64,000 nucleotides of DNA, taken from the NCBI GenBank assembly GCA_900660155.1, contig CABFPE010000197.1, forward strand, positions 434,329 through 498,328. The letters are read 5' to 3'. Below, one piece after another: positions 1 through 13,900 of this stretch. The notes under the pieces are model-generated. The model searched no databases. It was not told the DNA's origin and was given only the letters and a program-made list of their open reading frames with translations. The DNA comes from Hofstenia miamia. Lineage: Eukaryota; Xenacoelomorpha; Acoela; Hofsteniidae. Positions within the stretch are counted from its first letter, which is position 1; every line of letters begins with the position of its first letter. A program made the position numbers and the translations under genes.

Positions 1-1
1 A

Positions 2-538
2 GTGAACATCATGTTCTGTGCAATTGACCGCATCTCGAATGAACTCACTGAACGATTTTCTAATCCTACATGTATGGCTATATTTTCAGGACTAGCAAGT
101 CTAGACCCGACATCAAACAGATTTTTGGATTTTGAGACTATGGAGAAGTTTGCTGAGCTATATTTAGAGCATGTTTGTAAAGAGGACTTAGAAGTGGAGT
201 CGAAAACATGCGCCAAATTTTTGAAAAGGGCTGAGCAAGAACCAAGAAGTTTATCTGAATTGGCAGAATTATTGTTTCCGCATAGGGAGGTTTTCAATTC
301 TTTGTACAAATTAATCACTAGTGCGCTAACTCTACCGGTAACTTCAACTACAGCAGAGCAATCTTTCAGCGTAATGAAAAGAATAAAGACTTACTTGCGC
401 AACAGCATGGCTGATGACCGCTTATCAGATTTGGTAGGTTTACATGTCTACAATGATGAGCTAAAGAAACTGGACGGATACGCTATCATAGACAACTTTA
501 TTAAGCAACACGGAAACACGAGAATTAGATTGTGCTGA
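2..538 (+). pseudogene. hAT transposase, C-terminal part (5' end outside window)
   Basis: An open frame of 178 residues enters from the left edge and ends in TGA. Its C-terminal third carries the hAT dimerisation signature: a T-S-T-T-A-E-Q-S-F-S stretch at about residues 114-123, followed by K-R-I-K-T-Y-L-R and D-R-L-S-D-L. This is the region by which hAT transposases, including ZMYM1-like domesticated forms, form multimers. The frame is open over what is seen, but the DDE core and BED finger would lie upstream of the window, so whether the element is intact cannot be judged. No terminal inverted repeat was recognised downstream. A domesticated host gene is the alternative; the repeat-rich setting makes a transposon more likely. 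Confidence 0.75.
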
Positions 539-2330
539 ATTATAAGTGTTCTACCTTTCTTGTACATACGACAATATATATTTTGTTTTTTCTTTTTTTT
601 GCCCGACCTGCGAAACATATGCCCCCCCTAATTATGAAATTATGGCGACGCTCCTGTTCGCATGTGAACTTAATATAGTTAAGTATATGCAACAGTTGAC
701 ATGTTTATCCCAAATGTCAGTGTATAATCTAGTTTTTAAAGATGCAAAAACATTTTTTCATGTTACTATCAGTAGCGTTAAGGTAAATTTTGAAGCCTGG
801 TGCGGGATGTCAATTCCAAACTTGTTTAAAATTGCTTATAATGAGTTTTATTTCCATTTTTTTGGAGAAAAAAACTTTCATTGCTCGGTGAGGTCGCACA
901 CTTCAGCAACATCACTTCATTACTATGACATGCCTCCAACCAATAAGACAGAAAAATTTGTATTTGCATGCTATTCTTAGTCTAATTACAGTAATTCATC
1001 AAAACACTGCGTATTCATTCAAAAGTAATTAATAATCTTCATAGAGTGTGCACGCAATCTAGAATAGTCTTTTGTGTGTTTTTGGTAATTTAATCATGGC
1101 AGTAAGACATGCTTTGTCTTAATGAAATCCATTCTAAAATGAAAGATTGAGCAGACTAAAAATCACTAGTGCGCACTTGACAAAATTTTGATAAACTATT
1201 TAATTTTTAAATTATTTAGTTGTGAAATTAAAAAGTCAACAGTGCGCGCTCAGCCCTAATTGACATCACATGGGAAAATAATAAATGTTCATTTAGAAAG
1301 ACTCGCCTGCTCATATTGGTAACAATCCATGTGTCTACTTCATAAAAATATATTTGTTTTGGTTAACAAATGTGAGGAAGTTTTTCATAGATCTAACGTT
1401 ATGCATTTAATATCTTTTAGTTTCTAATTGAACGGATTTTAATCAACGGGATTTATTCTGAAATTCTTCAGTGTTGCACAAACTAACGGGCTTGGTATTG
1501 CCTATATCAGTTGCAAGTAAAACAAACTTAAGTTCGATAATCAACATTATATTTTTACACATTTAAGTTTCTCAAAAAATTATGTAATACCCTCTGTCAT
1601 AAAATATTTCTAGAACTATTTGTATTCTTTATATTTTATGCACGTAGACTTTTAGCACAGAGGGTACATCTTTTGCTACTTTATCATTAGAAATGTATTC
1701 ATGGAAGTATGTAATTAAAAGACATAGCATGGTTTTAATAGAATAACTATTTCAAATATGTGTTACGATCCTAAGTTTGTTTAGAATATCTTCTACATGT
1801 AATGCATTTGAAATTATCTATAAATTTTAAATTAGCCTTGCTAACATTGCTATGCACTTATATCAATATGAACAAGAAACAGAATTGAACTAGTAAACGT
1901 TAGTTAACAAACATTACAACAAAAACACACATGACGTCAACTTACCCGTTAAATGGTATTCATCGCCTCTCATTTAGAACAGGTCACAAGTTTTTGGGAA
2001 TTACGAAGAAATACACATTAAATACAACTATTCTACGCAGTAAACGTTATGATAATTTCGTTTCAAACATGAAATATTAAAATCTATTAATCTCTGTCTC
2101 AGTTTATAAGTAAATCGGTTTTTTAGGAAAATGAGGTAGTATGATATAAACACGAGTATAATTTTAAGTTTTGATTTTCATTTTTTTATAATATGCACAA
2201 AAGATCCTAAACTATCTAATTCGAGCCAAAATCATGGTATTTACGCTACAATAAAACCCCAATTATTGATATAAAACTTTACTTATGAACTGGGACAGAG
2301 TTTAATTAACGAAACAATCAAGTGGCCAAT
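539..2330. other. AT-rich stretch without a recognised gene
   Basis: No protein similarity was recognised. An open frame of 144 codons at 546-980 has no familiar motif and probably lies in the 3' tail of the hAT element. A short inverted repeat (TACCCTCTGT at 1,588-1,597 and its complement at 1,657-1,666) could form a hairpin with a loop of about 60 bases. Confidence 0.5.
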
Positions 2331-4015
2331 GAAATTCTCGAATTGTACAGCAAGAATTCTGTTTGATATTATAGCTAATCTAATATGTTTCAGTATTTCC
2401 AGATCAACTAAAACTAGCTAATATAACTCCAGTTTTCAAAAAATCATGAAATATCACCTAAATTGCAGACTCAAATTCATTTTTCATTAAAGTATTTCTA
2501 GAAGCAATGCGTTACTAAACGCAACCGAAAATAGCGAAAAATATTCATTACATCAAATTTTGTTAAATTACTAGTCATTTGATACAATTGATCCTAAAAT
2601 TTGTAATTTCGAATGCTAGAATGAAATTAGTCTCTTTTTGTTTAATCGAAAAAATCAGGTTAAAAGCTATATTTTTTCTAATCGGACTACTACTACTAAT
2701 TAATATGTTCCTAAGAGAAGATTATTGGCGTAAGATCTGCAGTGAACAGAAAGGAAAAATCGAATATTGCAAAATATTTCTAATAGAAAAACCCGATAAT
2801 ATAAAAGTTGTGTATTAAATACATGCATGAAATCAGCGATTAAAACGAATTCAATAACTGATAGCGGAGTGACTTGACTCGATGCCGACTAATGGCAGTC
2901 CCGGGTCATCTAGTTAACCAAACTTTCTAACACACCTCCATAGGGCGCCAAGATAGAAACAGCACTTCGTGGATGAGCTTTTGCACCCTTCTCAATATAA
3001 AAACATTAAGTAATAATAAACGACCAAATCCACAGAAGAAATGCCGAGATCGGCAAGAATGATAGATTAAATCTAGTAATTTAAATTATTAATTATTGTA
3101 ACTAGGTGTTAAATACATTTAATTTGCAAATGACACTTCATTATATACATCCAACAAAAATTTTATAAGAACATCCAGTTACAGAATTTTTTCAAAAGAA
3201 TATGATGAAATTCAATATTGAGAAAACTTCATTTATGATTATAAAATAGAGAAATGAAACGTAGAGCATTTAGAATCAATGTGGAAACATTATTTTTGCA
3301 AAGAATAATATTTAATATCTTAACATTGAAATTGACAAAATAGCACTTAGAAATCAGAACAATGCAATTACAAAAAATGGTCCATGGCGTTAAATAATTA
3401 AATACTAAGGTAACTAAGAAAATATTTCAAAAACTTAAAAAAGTTAATTGGGAAATAAAATCTGTAAAAACAAGATCAAGAAAAGTATTAGAAATGCATA
3501 ACAGAATTGCTAGAATACCTACTCAAATTAAAATGTCTCTCACTATTTTGGAAAAGATCTTGCCTAAAATTAAATAATAATGTCCACAAACAAACTAAGT
3601 TTTATCACAAAATCAAATTTAGAAAGAAAATATGAGAAAAATTGTTTACCAATTTTACACTTATTTATGGAAAAAGTTCCATCGAAATATAAGAACCAAA
3701 TTTCAATAAATTTAAAGAATCTATTAAAATTGCATTAAAGAAAAGATCTAAGTATTTGGAAAATTATAAAACAAAAGTCAAAATGTAAGAAACCAACCAT
3801 TTAAATCCTCAAGAACATTAAACTTTAGAAACCAAGATATCCATAAAATTTTCTACAGCCAACTTTAATGTGTACTTTTATATTTTTAATTCTTTATTCA
3901 ATCATTTCATTTGTAGAAAAGAAAATGAATAATCTACATTAGAACATTGAAAGACTTGTAAATAAAATGAATAATAATAATAAAAATAATAAAAATAATA
4001 ATAATATTAATAATT
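2330..4015 (+). mobile_element. Decayed LINE (non-LTR retrotransposon) remnant
   Basis: At about 2,390-2,450 the plus strand reads F-P-D-Q-L-K-L-A-N-I-T-P-V-F-K-K, the well-known stretch in the fingers of Jockey/CR1-type reverse transcriptases. At about 3,200-3,570, frame-broken pieces read as basic post-RT sequence (K-T-R-S-R-K-V-L-E-M-H-N-R-I-A-R-I-P). The region closes with a TAA-rich simple repeat at about 3,965-4,015, fitting a LINE 3' tail. Stops interrupt every frame, so it is an old dead copy. The GC-richer patch at about 2,850-3,070 reads differently from its surroundings and may be a separate insertion. Confidence 0.55.
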
Positions 4016-4271
4016 AGTTTTACTTAAATTACTCGTTTTATCGTGCATACAAAATGAGCAAAATATAACCTTAATGATATAAAATATTCTAAAAAATTCT
4101 AGTAATAAATAACGGAAGTCTTGTACATCACAATGCATTTTATATTGTGTTAAGAAATCGTGTTAAGAAATCGTATTTCACAATTTCTTGAAATGAGAAA
4201 GTATTAATAGTTGATAAACATTAAATTTGGATAAATAGTGCTTAACTCAGAGTGTAAAATGATAAAGTAAG

Positions 4272-4709
4272 TAGTAATACCCGAGTGAAGTACGTTCCAC
4301 AATTGACCTTGACGGGGATGTCTGTGATGTAATTGTGTACTTTGGCCGTCTGTGTATCTTTGACGTCATTGGAACATATTCTCTTTTGTTATATTTGTTG
4401 GCAAACACATTTGTTTGTAGTTTTGTATAAAATGTAACCAATTTTTTTATACATATTACATAAATAATTGATACACCCCGCCAATATACACGGTCAATTA
4501 TATTTATGTAATATGTATAAAAAAATTGGTTACATTTTATACAAGACTACAAACAAATGTGTTTGCCAACAAATATTATAACAAAAGAGAATATGTTCCA
4601 ATGACGTCAAAGATACACAGACGGCCAAAGTACACAATTACATCACAGACATCCCCGTCAAGGACAAAAGGTCAATTGTGGAACGTACTTCACTCGGGTA
4701 TTATTACTA
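4272..4709. repeat. Near-perfect palindromic foldback element
   Basis: Left arm 4,272-4,471 and right arm 4,494-4,709 are reverse complements over about 200 bp, with small indels (an extra ACAAAAGG-like octamer and an ATT in the right arm) and a 22-base spacer. AAGTAA stands immediately outside both ends and may be a target-site duplication. The arms contain mirrored open frames with no known similarity, which are a by-product of the symmetry. It looks like a foldback or MITE-type element; a transcript across it would fold into one long hairpin. Confidence 0.85.
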
Positions 4710-4971
4710 AAGTAAATGTGTTTGAATTAGACTTATTGATTTAATTTTCATTTAAGTGATCTAAAGTCAATCATTGCTCCCTCATAAATTATTATAAAAC
4801 TTTTAAAAAATTCATACTTCATACGGCCTATATAGTAAATTGTAATTCACACTTGATATAAATTATATAAATTTTAAACAGATTTTCAACTGTTCAACTA
4901 TGAAACAATTAGCAATAAAATTATAAAATTCAATTCAACAAAATCTAAATTATAGCACCATGATAAAAAAT

Positions 4972-7900
4972 TCAGAAATCTCTAAAAACTACAATTTTCT
5001 TTTTGTTATCACAAGACAAAATGGTTGATCCTGAAGGAAACAATGATGTACAAATCACAGCAGCACTAAAAAGCAAAATAATTTATGGGGAAGAATAAAT
5101 TTTAAATTTGAAAATTTTCTTTAAAAAGATACAACAAATGGCTTCTGGCGTTAGATACTTATACCACCTCAGAAATTTCAGACCAAACTATCGCGTTTTG
5201 TTTATCGCAATTATATTATTCATTTTTATTTATTAATCTTAATACAAAAACACTTAATTGGTCACTAAAACAATAAATTTTGCACGTAAGCGTTGACCAT
5301 GTTACCGAATACAGACGAAGGTATAATATATTGTCCCCGCTATAATACAATTTCATGCAGCGACAATTTTATTTAAGCATAAAGATGGCCGAGAATCAAT
5401 CTCTTTTCTTTATGATTACTTAAAAGTAAATCCACAATCACATACATTTAATTTGCAGCAGTATTACTTATACTTGTTTTTATACAGAAGCTTCAAAAAT
5501 TTGTAAAAATTTAGACAACGAGATTAGAGTAGAAAAAAATAAGAATTGCGGTATTGCACCGACAAAACACAATTGGAGACACAAGCATGCTAAACACATT
5601 TACCGATTTCTTACACTGAGCTCACCACATACATAGACACACACATTTGTTATTATTAAATTATATATTTAGTTTGTAGTTTATTTGTATCTTTTAGCAA
5701 ATATATTGCTTTGACTCTTATCTTGAGAATGACTACAATGAGGTTATTCTAAATTAGCAAAATTTTGATTGTAAGAAAACTCACCGAAAAATGTTCACAA
5801 GCATTTTTAAAATATTCTAAATGACTTAGTTCTTATTATCTAGTCCAAACACCATTAACGGCATGCCACACGATAGGCTTTGTCCCGAGGCAAATGAATT
5901 ATGTTAAGTGCTCTTTGGCATGCCACACGATGAACTCATGCCCGGCACATGCTCCGAGAGTAGTTATCTTGCAATTATGTCGTGCAGGAACAGATTCTAC
6001 ACAGAGTGCATTTAACTTAAGTGTTTTGTTCTAGCGCAAAAGCCTATCGTGTGGCAGCCCCTTTAATCTATTGTATCATTCTGCTACATTCGTAAACAAT
6101 TCAACACGCTGTTTCACTCTGTATTATTGGCAATATTTTGAATATATTTTCAATAACCATTAAAGGAACAAGAATTGCAATTGAGTGTCAGTGTTAACAT
6201 TTCGAAGAAATTAATGTAAAAGACAAACTCGCAATAATTCAATACACAGTCCAACATACAATACCTGGAATGTGTATTTTTTAAAATTTTTTCTAAAGTA
6301 AAATGAGTAGTATCCCAAATGAGAACGGTTCCATCGCTAGAACCAGCGATTGCAAATCTACCATCATGACTGAAGGTTGCCCTGGAATAGTCTGCAGCGA
6401 CGCGGAAGTTATCGTCACTAAAATGAGAAATGAAAACAAAATATAATGGCAAAGTCGTTGATGCTATAAATCAGCAAAAAGGTAAACTAGTTAACAAAAA
6501 ATATTTACAGAAACTATTAATTAAATTTCAATTTACACAAAAGGAATTTAAACTTTCTCCGTGTCCATAGTGCTTTTATTCTAAGGCTTGATGAGGGAAC
6601 TGATATTAAGCATTCAATTCGACACCCTGCTGCCAATTTTATGTTTACAAGGAGAAGTCTACTTAAATAAAATATCAAATGTAGATAACAGCTCAAATTT
6701 ATATTTAGATATTATTATAGGTATAATTGCGAACACACTTCTTACCACAAAGTTGCTAAAACTTGATTATTCTTGCGAATATCAATTACTTTTAGAGCAT
6801 TGTCACGACAGCAAGCCAGCAATTTTGTCTTATCTAAAAATTCCATTTGAAAATAGACAGTGGACTGCATTAAAATGAATTTACCGCCTGAGAAATCGAG
6901 AGAAGTAACTCGCCCTGTAAGGAGAAGCTCATTTGTACTGCGATCATAACGAAGATCCCAGAAACGCACACGCTTATCCAAATGGCCACTAATAATTGTA
7001 CCACCCTCTGCAACCAAATCGTTGCAGCTGGAATTACAATGTTTAACATGAATGCCTAAAAACAAAATTATTACTCGATCAACCTTCTGAAACCTTCACA
7101 TAGAACTTTGCAAATTATCTAATCTCATTTCAATTATAGTAATATCACTTAATTGCTCCTGCTTTGTCTGGTCAAACGTCTATGTTGTAGAGAGCTCACA
7201 ACAAGAAGCTTTGCATTCTATATTAGCCTGCACAAATAACTTAGTAAATAAACAGGTGAATGGTTGTTTTTCATGGATGTATCAACGTGCTTTGAAGAAA
7301 CAGTCAAAAACTAACATTTGATATAGAACTGTGGTCTAGGAGATGTTAAAACTGTAACTGAACCATTGTCAATTATTTAAGTGAACCTGCACCGATTCTT
7401 GAATTTGTAAAATATGATAAAATTTTTTATCTTGATTGTTTTAATTCACAAGCGCTAAATGACGTATTCAAATATTCAAGAGGCTTAAAAAATCATCTCT
7501 CCCAATGTATTGAGATGTCTGATAAAGAATTAGGATAATAATACAGTGTAGTATACGTATGTTGTATGTACACACATGCTGCATATTTCAATACGTACGT
7601 CATATTAACGCTTAGCTATGTGATTGCACAATATATTAATCAAAATTGACATTTTTCAGCTGTGTCGCGCTGAAATGGAATCTCAAATGCGGCTTGCAGA
7701 TTATAATAATGGAATACCTGCTAGTGAAATACACAGAAAATTCATAAATGGTTGGCCTTCTGATGCCTTTTCTTTGGATACAGTTTATGGCTGGATTAGC
7801 AAATGCAAATAGCAAACTTTGTCAACAAAAAAGCCATAGTTCTGGCCTCTCTTCAACATCCAATTGTGATAACAGTGTCAACAAGCTGCATGCACTAACT

Positions 7901-10900
7901 GAAGAAAACTAGCGCATCATTAAGAAATTTGGCTGATCTTATGAGCTTGGGAAAGATACTGTGAGAACCATGTTGTCAAATCTCAGTATGCGGAAAATTT
8001 GGGTCTCACATATGTTAACAGCATAGCACCAACAACAACTGCTGTAATGCTGTCAGGAAGATTTGCGCCAGTTCAAAGAACTAGAGGTAAATGAGTGGTG
8101 CGGACGGTAATTCATTACTGACGAAACATGGGTGCCATTTACCCCCAGTTCATTGGCGACGTGACTTGAAAAAGTGGAAAGTGGACCTCCAGAAATGATG
8201 AAAGATCAAGAGCAATCCAAGCGAAACCTAGGAGCCAGCGCACCATGTTGATGTTGGCGTACACACACGATGGAAAATTTTCAGTAAAAGGAACGGTAAC
8301 TAGCGAAAAAATTGACAGTGACAGATATCAAGCTTTTGTGCAATACATTATCGACAAATTTCGTGGTGAACGGTATGGTCAAGTGCAGCAGCGTAAAATC
8401 ATGTGGAGATAGGACAATCCCCGTCCACACATCTCTCACAGTACAACACAGCTTTTCCCGCGCAAGTACATCATCCTCTCAAACAGACACCGTATTCACC
8501 AGATTTAAACAATTGTGACCGCTGACTCAATCAGATGCTAGAAATTAAAATGAGCGAGGAAAAATTTGATACAATTAAAGATCTCTTCTCGGCTGCGCGA
8601 CACTTCTTATCATCGATACCTAAAGCGAAGCTGTTAGAAGTCGTTCATAGCTATATCCATCATTGTCAACATGTTATCAAACTCAATGGTGAAAACACTG
8701 TACAAGAAATAATTAATATTAGTTTGTTTAGTTTGTTAAATATAATTTTTGAAACGATTCTAATTATTTATCAGACAAGTTAATATATATATACCTGCGT
8801 TGTATACTATGGAACATTTACATAATACATAAATTCAATTTATATACTGTGTATGAAAACTAAATAACCTCAATACTTTCTATTTCACAAGGTCCTAAAA
8901 CTTTAAAATGATTCAATCCCTACATTAATAAATATAATGCAACTTATCAAATTCATAACTGGACATTAAATACAATATCTAATAAAGTAAATTGTCAGCC
9001 ATGTTCACGAGACACCAAACTCAAATACCGATTTACAACCCATATTGCAACTACACAGCATGCAAGGAGTGAAGGGGTGAAATCAATTCGAGAAGGACTT
9101 GACAAGTGCCCTGATAGTGTGGGGCACACCATTTCACCAAACTAAGAAATCTGAACCTCGAAAATAGACTGGGAAAGCTATACCATCAGAGTCGACATTG
9201 AGAAAAAATAACCTAGAAAAGTAGTTTAAATGGGCTGAGAAAAGAAACTTGATATGTTTCAAAACAAGCCGTATTATTTGATGTGTGAGAAGTAGACCGA
9301 CGCATGTGCCAAGATTGCAACAGCGCTTGTGGGACATTTGGAATTGACGAAAATCATAAATTGATCGAAGTCATGTAATTCACTAGAACAGAGAACAAGA
9401 CTGCCATTCAGATTAATGCTCGTTCGGAGGATATATAAACTTCAAAAATTTCCACCTCCTTGTAACTGACTCAACTTCCTATATTTTAAAAGCAGGTAAG
9501 CATTTGAAGGAAACATCCGGTGAACTGGTATATGTAACATGCAGTGGGCATGTTGCAGATTTGTTTGTATAGCTTATAAAAAAACCATCGTTAAGAAAAA
9601 CACCAACAAGGCGCTTTTCACTTTTAAAATCAATTTGGCCTTTCCTAAAAATCCTGTTGTAACTCATTAGGGAAGCTGGATCCAAAGTGTACTGTACAAT
9701 GCACGAAGATTTGAAATAATTTGCGAGTCTCGACTGTGAAATGTACCAAAATAGAACGGAGCCCATACTTAAATGGCAACCAACATTTGTTGCTGCCAAT
9801 TTCTATTTTCTTCCATCGTCAATTGAAAAACTTCAAAAGCGCCAAACATTTGGAAATGCAGCCATTACTTGACGTGAAACAATGTGGCAAAGTGATACTG
9901 AACCGTATAAGACACTATTAACCTATAGTTAATGAAAGAATCTAGATCTCAGTCAAATTCTAGAAATTGCAGATGTTCTGAAATGGAAGTATTTTTCAAC
10001 TATCACCGAGAGAGTTTTGTAGGCCAATTTTTACCCTATTTTAAGTACCCATATCAAGAAAGTCTTTGGCTTCACTTAAAATATCATAAGATAATTTCAT
10101 GGAATAGTGTCGTGTAATCGTAAGCAATTTTATTTGGGGCCTGACAATTCCTGATATTAAATAAAACTGTTATGTAGAAATTGGAATACGGAAAGCATTT
10201 AATTCCTGAATTAGGAGTATACATGTATTTAATTGCGTACTTTTCATTTATTGCAATAATTCAAAACCGAGTAAAACATTTGCAGTTTTTAGAGAAATTT
10301 TTAATTAAAATATTGATGAAATCGAAGGAAAAATATATTCGGGTTGTGGAATACTGTCAAATACAGAAGACCTATTGCAAACTCATGTAACCTTCTAATA
10401 TTGTGTCACTTGTTTAGCATGCATTAACTTTTCTTAACCTGGTACAAATTGTGGAAAAGCGATTACAACTCCATCACTTTACCAGCACTAATCATAGAAT
10501 CTCACAACTTCTTGAATATAAAAACCTGAAGAGTTCATTCAATGTGGTGATGAGCAGTGTATTAGGAATATACTAGATGATCCACTGGAATTCGGTTTAT
10601 GATGAAGCCGATATGTTCTCTTCAAACATCGGAGGCTATGGAGGTAGAGAAAGAAGCAAAAACTAGCGAGCATAAGCCAGAATAAGAAAGTGTGGAAATT
10701 CGTTTTGATCTGGCCAAAAATGATTCATTGTGTAGGATTGTAGAGTATAACGAAAAAAACTATTTAAATACGAAACCTGCATATCTCTAATTTCTTTACA
10801 TTAAAACCGCGATATGTGAAACGCTTCTTAAAATCCGCATTGTGTGTATCTTTGGGCAATTAACGTTTCTAAAAATATTTGCCCGATTAGTAAAAAGCGA

Positions 10901-13900
10901 ACTAATACAAGTGAACAATCATCTTAATATTGCAACTTTTTACTAAGCAATTTTTGTAAACCATTTAAAAATTTTGTAATTGACGTAGATTTTAGAAGAA
11001 ATAAAAAGTTTTTCTTATTACTTATTATTTTATGCATTTAAAGGTCAACTCGTAACGTTCTCACCGCTTTCAATGTTTCTAAGATTAAATCGATGCTGCT
11101 GATTCCAAAAATATAAATGATTTGATCACGTCATTCTCAGAAAAAAAGTTGAGTGATTTTCTTTCTGTTGATGAGTGATTTCAATTGCTGCTGGTGATAA
11201 ATTTTAATTCTTAATAACTCAGCCTATACTTGATGTACCAATTTGGTTTTAGGTTTATTAGTTTGGAAATTAAAATCCAAGGTGGTCTAACATGTTGTTT
11301 TAATCAGCAACATCGATTTAGTCTAGAAGCATTGAAAAATAAAGATAAACATGAATAAACTGAAATTTTGTTACTGTGTTAGTGCAGTAAATGTAAACTT
11401 CAGGGCGAAATCGACAAATTTACTCAAATATACCATGACACTAATATAAAATAACTTATAGCATCGGACGATAAATACAATTATATTTTCTAAAATTTGT
11501 ATTTACGCGGAATTTGGTGCAAATGTGATTTATTTTTGCAACAAAATTCGAGCGCTACCACATTCGCCTATATTCACTGATACAATAGAACCATTTGTTT
11601 TAGATGACTAATAAACATGAAAGTATTAATAGATTTTAAAACTTTTATTAATTCTAGTTATAAAATGCTCAGAAAGCTTTCATATCACGCCATTTGCTAC
11701 TTTACACTTGAATAGAGATATAATTGAGCTAAAAATTTGGTTTATGACAAATTTTCGTTGCGTGAATTTGGCAATCATAAAGATATAAACACGATCCTGG
11801 AATTTAACAAATGAAAATTAATATATAATAAAAGGTTGCGATGATTGAACGACTGCTTTGCAATGATCAAAAAATCTCACTGTTTTAAAACTATTAAAAC
11901 TGTTTACTATAGGTATATCAAAGACTATTGAAAATGATCATATAAATACAAGAAAGACTTCTTTGAACGCTATTTAAACAATACATGAAATTAATCCAAT
12001 AAAAGAGATTCATACAGACAGATTTGTGCAGATCCCATATTTTCACTGTTCGATCATGACTGCCTGTAACTGCTTTTCCTCCATCTTCTCCAAGAAATCG
12101 AGACGTCATGACGTAGTTATTGTGCCCAGTTAAACTATGCTAAATTCAGTAAATCATATTGTGCATATATATATACTTTAAAAATAGGGTTTTGGTTATA
12201 TACATAGCGTATTCGGGATCAGAAAGCCCACAATACATGAGCATGCTTCACTGCATTTCTCTATTTTGCTTTCTATACCCTAAAAATCACACAAAATATA
12301 GAGAATTGACTTTTCCACGTATGAAAATTAAAAAACGAAGAAATTTATTTTTAAGCTATGAAATCTAAAAAAGTGGAATGAAAAAATCAAATTATAGATA
12401 CACTAGGTATCACAAAAATCTGATTTAGACTTTTGCTGAATATATATCTTCCAAATATGAAGAAAAAATTTAAAGCTTTTGCAACTATCGCTTACTAAAT
12501 AAAAATCTTCCAAATATGAAGAAAAAATGGCAAAATTGTCCAATTTTAACTATAGATAAGCTATGTATGAAATACTGAAAAATATAAATAATTTATACTG
12601 AAAAATGCAAGAAATCAAAAAAATTCATGAAGCATAAGTGATGCAAACATGTGAAATCCAAAATTACAAAAAACTACCCAGTGTATCTATGCAAAAAATA
12701 TACATACATGTGCATGTATATAGAAATCCACTAATATAAAAGTAAGATTCCTATAAATATATATATATATATATCCAACCTTGAGTCTGTGATCTTTCAG
12801 TGACCAAATTCGACTAGAAAAGTCATTTGAAGACGCCATTATAAATCGTTGCTGTCGATCAAAGTCCAAACATGTAATACCAGCATTGCATCCCGTTAGA
12901 ATTGCTTTATTTTGGCAAGAATCTAAGTAGAGATTAATAATCAATTATTGGATGAGGCAGATAAATTTCTCATTATGTTTGAATCACGGACTCTTGCATG
13001 CATGAAATGAGAGAAGTGATAAATTTGAAATGTATTAAATTAGTGATTTAAGAATTTTACAATCCTATGTAACATAAGCTCCATAAGAAGCCCAGATGTA
13101 AAAATTGCATGAACTTGGTTTATTATTAATACATAAGTTTATAAGAAGAAATGCAAATTTAATAAATTACAATATCTGCGTTTTAGTACGAAGACGTCTA
13201 CTAAAGGCATGAAATCTACGAATAAAATTAAAAAAGTTTGAACATAGTTTAAGCCAAGATCGGTATCAGTACGAATAAGTAGACAAGTTTAATATAAAAT
13301 AAAAGAAAATTACCAACCGCCCTTCATTTCCCAGAGTTTGACTTTGCGGTCGTTACCAGCCGTAGCGATGAATCTTCCATCGTCATAATTTTTTACACAC
13401 GTGACTTCACCTTCGTGCGCGTCCTAAAAATTCCTCAATGTAAAGACTATACAAGAAGGAATGAAATGATAATAGTTATCTGATTTCGTATTATGCTGCA
13501 AAATAATAATTAAAACTAAAAAACTTTCATGAAATTGACAAATCAAAGAGAAAAAATTCAGTATATTACAATAGGAATACTACTGGAATAAGGATAAATG
13601 AAATGATATTCTGCATGATCAATTGCATGAAACATTATTTATTATTAAAGCAATATATAGCGAAGAAGGTGAATACAATTTGATTATATCTTGCAAACAT
13701 AGAAAACAGGGTTTATCATCGAGCATCAGTACATTGATTGACAAGTGAACCGGAAGTCGAATTATAGCTTAACTAGTCGTCAGACTTTCAGTAATGTAAT
13801 TAAACATGTCTCAAAATTGTACACATCACTGATTTAGGGTGTATTATTCAATCCTTAACGGCAAATATTAAATCGAATGTGTGAAAATGGAAACACACTT

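Noticed and set aside
4247-4744. Pair of similar ORFs on opposite strands
   Set aside because: A mirror effect of the palindrome; no domain and no independent support.
5161-5215. Minus-strand D-K-Q-N-A-I-V-W resembling the last WD40 strand of ATG16L
   Set aside because: No acceptor gives it an open frame; the exon at 4,972-5,065 matches better, joins in phase and ends in a stop.
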